Assembly: GCA_036830905.1 (NCBI GenBank)
Contig: DAISNS010000077.1
Span: forward strand, 1 to 9,584
DNA from: Thermocaproicibacter sp002397355
GTDB lineage: Bacteria > Bacillota > Clostridia > Oscillospirales > Acutalibacteraceae
Direction of reading: 5' to 3'
DNA length: 9,584 bases
The notes under the pieces were generated by a model, which was not told where the DNA came from, searched no databases, and was given only the letters and a program-made list of their open reading frames with translations. The position numbers were made by a program, and so were the translations under genes. Shown here one piece after another: positions 6,484 to 9,584 of this stretch (the first letter of the stretch is position 1; every line of letters starts with the position of its first letter).

Positions 6484-7535
6484 CGGCAATCCCCGCTTTC
6501 CAGATATGCGATGCGGCACGCGCCCTCCTGGGAGACCATGCACGCGCCCACCGGGTGCTCCGGCGCGCACGCGCCGCCGAAGAGCGGGCAGCGCCGCGGT
6601 TCCAGCTCTCCCCGAAGGACGTTCCCGCACCGGCAGCCTTCCGGCGCGCGGTCGTCGTCCAGCCCGCGGCTCCCCGCGTCGAGCGCCGCGTAAGCCCCGC
6701 GCAGATACAACCCGGAATCCGCGAGCGTCCCGAGGCCGCGCCAGCACGCAGGCCCCGGCTCGAACGCGCGCGCGACCGCTTCCTTCGCCCGGGGGTTCCC
6801 TTCCGGCCGGACAAACTGCGGATATTCGTTCCAGAGGCCGCCGTTCCCCGCGGAAGCCTCGCGCACGAGGCGGCAGAGCGCCGCCAGCAGCAGGCCGCCC
6901 GTAAAGCCGCCCACCACCATCGGCCTGCGCCATTTTTCCGCGAGCGGGCGGAACGCCTCGCTCCCCGTGACAACGGCGACGTGGCCGGGGCACAGGAAAC
7001 CGTCGATCCGTCCCGAGGCGCAGAGCGAATCCATCGCTGCCGGCATCGTTTTCAGCGCGGTGAGCAGTTTCACGTTCCGCAGGCCGGAGGAGAGAACCTC
7101 CTCCGCGACGGCCGCCCATACGGGCGCGGTCGTCTCGAAGCCGACCGCGGCGAGGATGAACCGCGTGCCCGGTTCCCGCCCGGCGATTTCCAACGCCTGC
7201 TCCGGCGCATAGAAGAAGCCGACGCTTCCGCCGCGCGCCCGCGCGCCCGCCAGGGACATTTCGCTCCCCGGCACGGCGAGCATGTCGCCGAACGAGAGCA
7301 CGCGGCAGCCGGGCGTCAGCGCGTACCGGACCAGCCGGTCGATATAGGCCGTCGGCGTCACGCAGACGGGGCAGCCCGGCCCGGAGAGCATGGCGACGTT
7401 TTCCGGGAGGAGCTGCCGCACCCCCGTGCGCCGGAGCGCCGAGGTGTGGGTGCCGCAGACCTCCATCAGCCGCAGCGGACGGCCCCGGTAGGAGTGCAGG
7501 AAGGCCGCCAGCTCCCGGCGCTCAACCGCGTCCAT
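6480..7535 (-). CDS. hypD: Hydrogenase maturation factor HypD (Fe(CN)2CO scaffold)
   Basis: HypD, with HypC, is the scaffold on which the Fe(CN)2CO group of [NiFe]-hydrogenase is built. The 351-aa length is normal. Conserved parts present are MEVCGTHT (24-31), with the iron-ligand-type Cys27; GPGCPVC (52-58), with the redox pair Cys55/Cys58; VGFETTAP near 130; CPGHVAVVTG near 180; and the C-terminal Cys-rich region from 301 to 340 (CRCGNVLRG, then FGGACAPEHPVGACMVSQEGAC), with Cys303, 316, 323, 332 and 340 available for the [4Fe-4S] cluster. The ATG at 7535 overlaps the end of hypC by 14 nt. The hypE ATG lies inside its stop region. All diagnostic residues are intact, so it is probably functional. 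Confidence 0.98.
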   Translation of the reverse strand: MDAVERRELAAFLHSYRGRPLRLMEVCGTHTSALRRTGVRQLLPENVAMLSGPGCPVCVTPTAYIDRLVRYALTPGCRVLSFGDMLAVPGSEMSLAGARARGGSVGFFYAPEQALEIAGREPGTRFILAAVGFETTAPVWAAVAEEVLSSGLRNVKLLTALKTMPAAMDSLCASGRIDGFLCPGHVAVVTGSEAFRPLAEKWRRPMVVGGFTGGLLLAALCRLVREASAGNGGLWNEYPQFVRPEGNPRAKEAVARAFEPGPACWRGLGTLADSGLYLRGAYAALDAGSRGLDDDRAPEGCRCGNVLRGELEPRRCPLFGGACAPEHPVGACMVSQEGACRIAYLESGDCR

Positions 7536-7749
7536 GGATCGATCCGCGCAGCTCGCCGAACAGGACGCGCAGCGACTCCGCTTCCCCCTTTTCCATTTTC
7601 TGCAGGGCGAGGCCCGCGTGGACGAGCACGTAGTCCCCGACCTTCCCGTCCACCATCGAGACGTTCACGTTGGCGAGCGAGCCGGAAAAATCCACCTTCG
7701 CGCGCTTTCCGTCCGTCGAGACGATTTTGCCCGGATATGCAACACACAT
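7522..7749 (-). CDS. hypC: Hydrogenase assembly chaperone HypC
   Basis: Small chaperone (75 aa from this start) that carries the iron centre with HypD and delivers it to the hydrogenase large subunit. The N-terminus MCVAYPGKIV matches the family MC-x-A-x-PGK signature. Cys2, exposed after Met removal, is the essential iron/HypD ligand, and VGDYVLVHAGLALQK (37-51), with His44, is the second family signature. The start at 7749 is chosen because of Cys2. An in-frame ATG at 7761 overlaps the hypF stop as ATGA but would add M-N-L-C and bury the Cys, and its purine-rich Shine-Dalgarno lies directly against it. That GAAAGGA is about 11 nt from the 7749 ATG, a little long but usable. It lies between hypF and hypD with an overlap into hypD. 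Confidence 0.95.
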   Translation of the reverse strand: MCVAYPGKIVSTDGKRAKVDFSGSLANVNVSMVDGKVGDYVLVHAGLALQKMEKGEAESLRVLFGELRGSIHGRG

Positions 7750-7757
7750 ACAAAGGT

Positions 7758-9584
7758 TCATCCTTTCAAAAGACCGTAATAGGCCTGCCCGAGGGAAACG
7801 CCGCCGTCGCCGGGCGGCACGAGGCGGTTGTAATAGACCGCGAAGCCTCGCTTCGCAAGCTCGCTTTCACACCCTTCCAGCAGGATGCGGTTGGCGAACA
7901 CGCCGCCGGAAAGCGCCACCTGCCGCACGCCGGCGAGAACGGCCGCTCGCACGACCATGCCGATCACCGCGAAGTGGAAGCCGAGCGCCGCGGCTTCCCT
8001 GTCCCCCGCCGCGAGCAGCGCGGGGAAAAGCGGCGCCGGGTCGAACACGCCGCCCGATTCGGCAAAGGCCATCGGCACGGGTTCCGCGCCGCGCTCCATC
8101 GCGCGGCGCGCCGCGTTTTCGCACGCCACGGCGCAGCGCCCCTGGTGCGTGTTTTCCGCGCACAGGCCGAGCGCGGCGGAAACGGCGTCGAACAGGCGGC
8201 CCATGCTGGAACTGCGGATGACGTTCACACCGCCCCGCAGCGCGGCGCGCACGGCGGGGAAGCGCGGGTCGGCGCTTTCGCACCCCGCGTGGGCGAGGTG
8301 GCAGAGCGCGGATTTCCAGCCCTGTTTCATGGAGACGTCGCCGCCGATCATCGGGATCTCCGCGAGATGGCCCGCGCGGCGGAACGCGGAACCCTCGCAG
8401 AGCAAAAACTCGCCGCCCCACACGGCCCCGCCGTCCCCGTAGCCCGTGCCGTCGAAGCACACGCCGAGCACGGGGCCGCGCAGGCCGTGCTCCGCGATCA
8501 CGGAGAGCGCGTGCGCATGGTGGTGCTGCACGGAGAGCACCGGCAGGCCGTAAGCGCCCGCCAGCTCGGAGGTATAGTAGAGCGGGTGCCTGTCCCGCAC
8601 AACGATTTTCGGCCGGATGCCGAGCAGGGCGGAGAGGTCGTCCACCGTGCGACGCAGCAGCTCCCGCGTGCCCGGTTCGTCCAGGTCGCCGGGCACGGCG
8701 GCGGGGTACAGCCGTCCGCCGGAAGCGAGGCAGACGGCTGGTTCCAGGTGCGCGCCGAGCGCGAGCACGTCCCCCTCCGGGGCGTTCCGCACGGCCGGCT
8801 CCGGCAGATAGCCGCGCGTGCGGCGCAGGATCTGCGGCGCGCCCCGGATGACACGTGCGACGGAGTCGTCCGCCGGGCGGAGGATCTCCCGCTCGTTCCA
8901 GAACAGCCCGGCGATTTCCGGGTGTTCCCCGCAATATGCCCGCGCGTCGGCGTCGCGGAACAGGATCGGCGCGCCGGAGCGGTTGCAGCTCGTCGCGACG
9001 ACCGGCAGGTTTTCCGCGAGGAGCGCGTACAGGCCCACAGGGGGAAGGAAAGCGCCGAGCGTGCCCGCCGGGTCCGCCACGCAATCGCAGACGGCCTTCC
9101 GCCAGCCGGGCTTGCGCCGGAGCGGCACGATGGAACGTTCCGGCGAGAGGAGGAGCCGGCGCTCCGCTTCGTCCGCTTCGCAGACGGCGGCGAGCTCGTC
9201 CAGGTCTGCGAACAGGACGGCGAAAGGCTTTGTGGGCCGGCGCTTCAGCGCGCGGAGCGCACGCACCGTTTCCTCGCGGTCCGCCCGGCAGACCAGGTTG
9301 TAGCCGCCGACGGCTTTGACGGCGATGATCTTCCCCTCTTCCAGCAGCTTCCGCGCGGCGGAGACCGCCGCTTCCCGCTCCGTATGCGCGCCGCCGCGCG
9401 TGTCGCCGAGGAGCTGCGGCCCGCAGTCCGGGCAGGAGATCGTCTGGCCGTCGCAGCGGCGGTCGTCCGGGTCGGCGTACTCGCGCGCGCACAGCGGGCA
9501 CATCGGAAAAGCGTCCATCGTGGTGCGCTCGCGGTCGTAGGGGAGTTTCCGGATGATGGTGTAGCGCGGGCCGCACTGCGCGCA
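7758..9584 (-). CDS. hypF: Carbamoyltransferase HypF, N-terminus outside window
   Basis: HypF converts carbamoyl phosphate to a carbamoyl-adenylate and transfers the carbamoyl group to HypE. The frame is open from the stop at 7758-7760 to the window edge, giving 608 aa. A full HypF is about 750-770 aa, so the acylphosphatase domain and the first half of the first zinc finger are missing only because the window ends. In order along the fragment: C1-x2-C4, then a 24-residue spacer starting GPRYTI, then C29-x2-C32-x18-C51-x2-C54 (zinc-finger spacing exactly as in HypF); a YrdC-like domain at about 70-270 with KRRPTKPFAVLF at 114-125; and a Kae1-like carbamoyltransferase domain with VQHHHAHALS (352-361), FDGTGYGDGGAVWGGEF, SSSMGRLFDAVSAALGL and LSGGVFANR near 560. 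One oddity is YPAAVPGDLD where most HypF proteins read SQHIGDL. The stop overlaps or abuts hypC. Confidence 0.98.
   Translation of the reverse strand, partial: CAQCGPRYTIIRKLPYDRERTTMDAFPMCPLCAREYADPDDRRCDGQTISCPDCGPQLLGDTRGGAHTEREAAVSAARKLLEEGKIIAVKAVGGYNLVCRADREETVRALRALKRRPTKPFAVLFADLDELAAVCEADEAERRLLLSPERSIVPLRRKPGWRKAVCDCVADPAGTLGAFLPPVGLYALLAENLPVVATSCNRSGAPILFRDADARAYCGEHPEIAGLFWNEREILRPADDSVARVIRGAPQILRRTRGYLPEPAVRNAPEGDVLALGAHLEPAVCLASGGRLYPAAVPGDLDEPGTRELLRRTVDDLSALLGIRPKIVVRDRHPLYYTSELAGAYGLPVLSVQHHHAHALSVIAEHGLRGPVLGVCFDGTGYGDGGAVWGGEFLLCEGSAFRRAGHLAEIPMIGGDVSMKQGWKSALCHLAHAGCESADPRFPAVRAALRGGVNVIRSSSMGRLFDAVSAALGLCAENTHQGRCAVACENAARRAMERGAEPVPMAFAESGGVFDPAPLFPALLAAGDREAAALGFHFAVIGMVVRAAVLAGVRQVALSGGVFANRILLEGCESELAKRGFAVYYNRLVPPGDGGVSLGQAYYGLLKG

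Noticed and set aside
6484..7119. N-terminal extension of the hypE frame into hypD
   Set aside because: HypE is complete at 327 aa from the ATG at 6483. The extension lies over HypD coding sequence and translates to a low-complexity Arg/Gly/Ala-rich stretch.
1..9584. tRNA, rRNA, CRISPR array, transposase or phage genes
   Set aside because: None was seen on either strand: no repeat-spacer periodicity, no cloverleaf with a CCA-type end, and no transposase or integrase motif in the translated frames.

Overview
The window looks like chromosomal DNA of a fairly GC-rich, Gram-positive-type anaerobe, most plausibly a Clostridia-like member of the Bacillota. This is inferred from strong Shine-Dalgarno sequences, a lipobox-type binding protein of the LplA/YtcQ kind with LplB/LplC-type permeases, and a clostridial-style hypF-hypC-hypD-hypE order. 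No ribosomal RNA or other phylogenetic marker is present, so the placement is loose.

Layout from left to right. (1) Bases 1-256 (+) are the 3' end of a short-chain dehydrogenase/reductase gene. (2) A hairpin with a T-run on each side (about 301-355) serves this gene and the convergent operon to its right. (3) Bases 372-3951 (-) are a three-gene carbohydrate ABC importer operon, transcribed leftwards: lipoprotein solute-binding protein, then an LplB-type permease, then an LplC-type permease. No ATPase gene is seen, which is usual for CUT1 importers that share an MsmK-type ATPase. A 10-bp hairpin lies between the binding protein and the first permease. (4) Bases 3952-4504 hold no convincing gene. 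They contain a likely structured 5' leader and promoter area for the importer, an AT-rich tract, and a strong 50-nt stem-loop. (5) Bases 4505-9584 (-) are a tight run, transcribed leftwards: hypF (5' end outside the window), hypC, hypD, hypE, then a PfkB-family 1-phosphofructokinase-like gene. hypC/hypD and hypD/hypE overlap, and hypF and hypC abut or overlap by 4 nt.

How the genes fit together. HypF makes the thiocarboxamide that becomes the cyanide ligands, HypE carries and dehydrates it, and the HypC-HypD complex assembles the Fe(CN)2CO unit of [NiFe]-hydrogenase. The window therefore implies a [NiFe]-hydrogenase elsewhere in the genome. hypA, hypB and structural hydrogenase genes are not in this window. 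The sugar kinase 50 nt after hypE is probably co-transcribed with the hyp genes, an odd pairing of hexose-phosphate metabolism with hydrogenase maturation. The importer next to it could feed the same fermentative metabolism, but the 553-nt spacer argues for a separate transcript.

I found no tRNA, rRNA, CRISPR array, insertion sequence or clear new defence or mobile system. The points most worth checking are the hyp-pfkB linkage, the structured leader at about 3998-4090, and the 50-nt stem-loop at 4285-4334.
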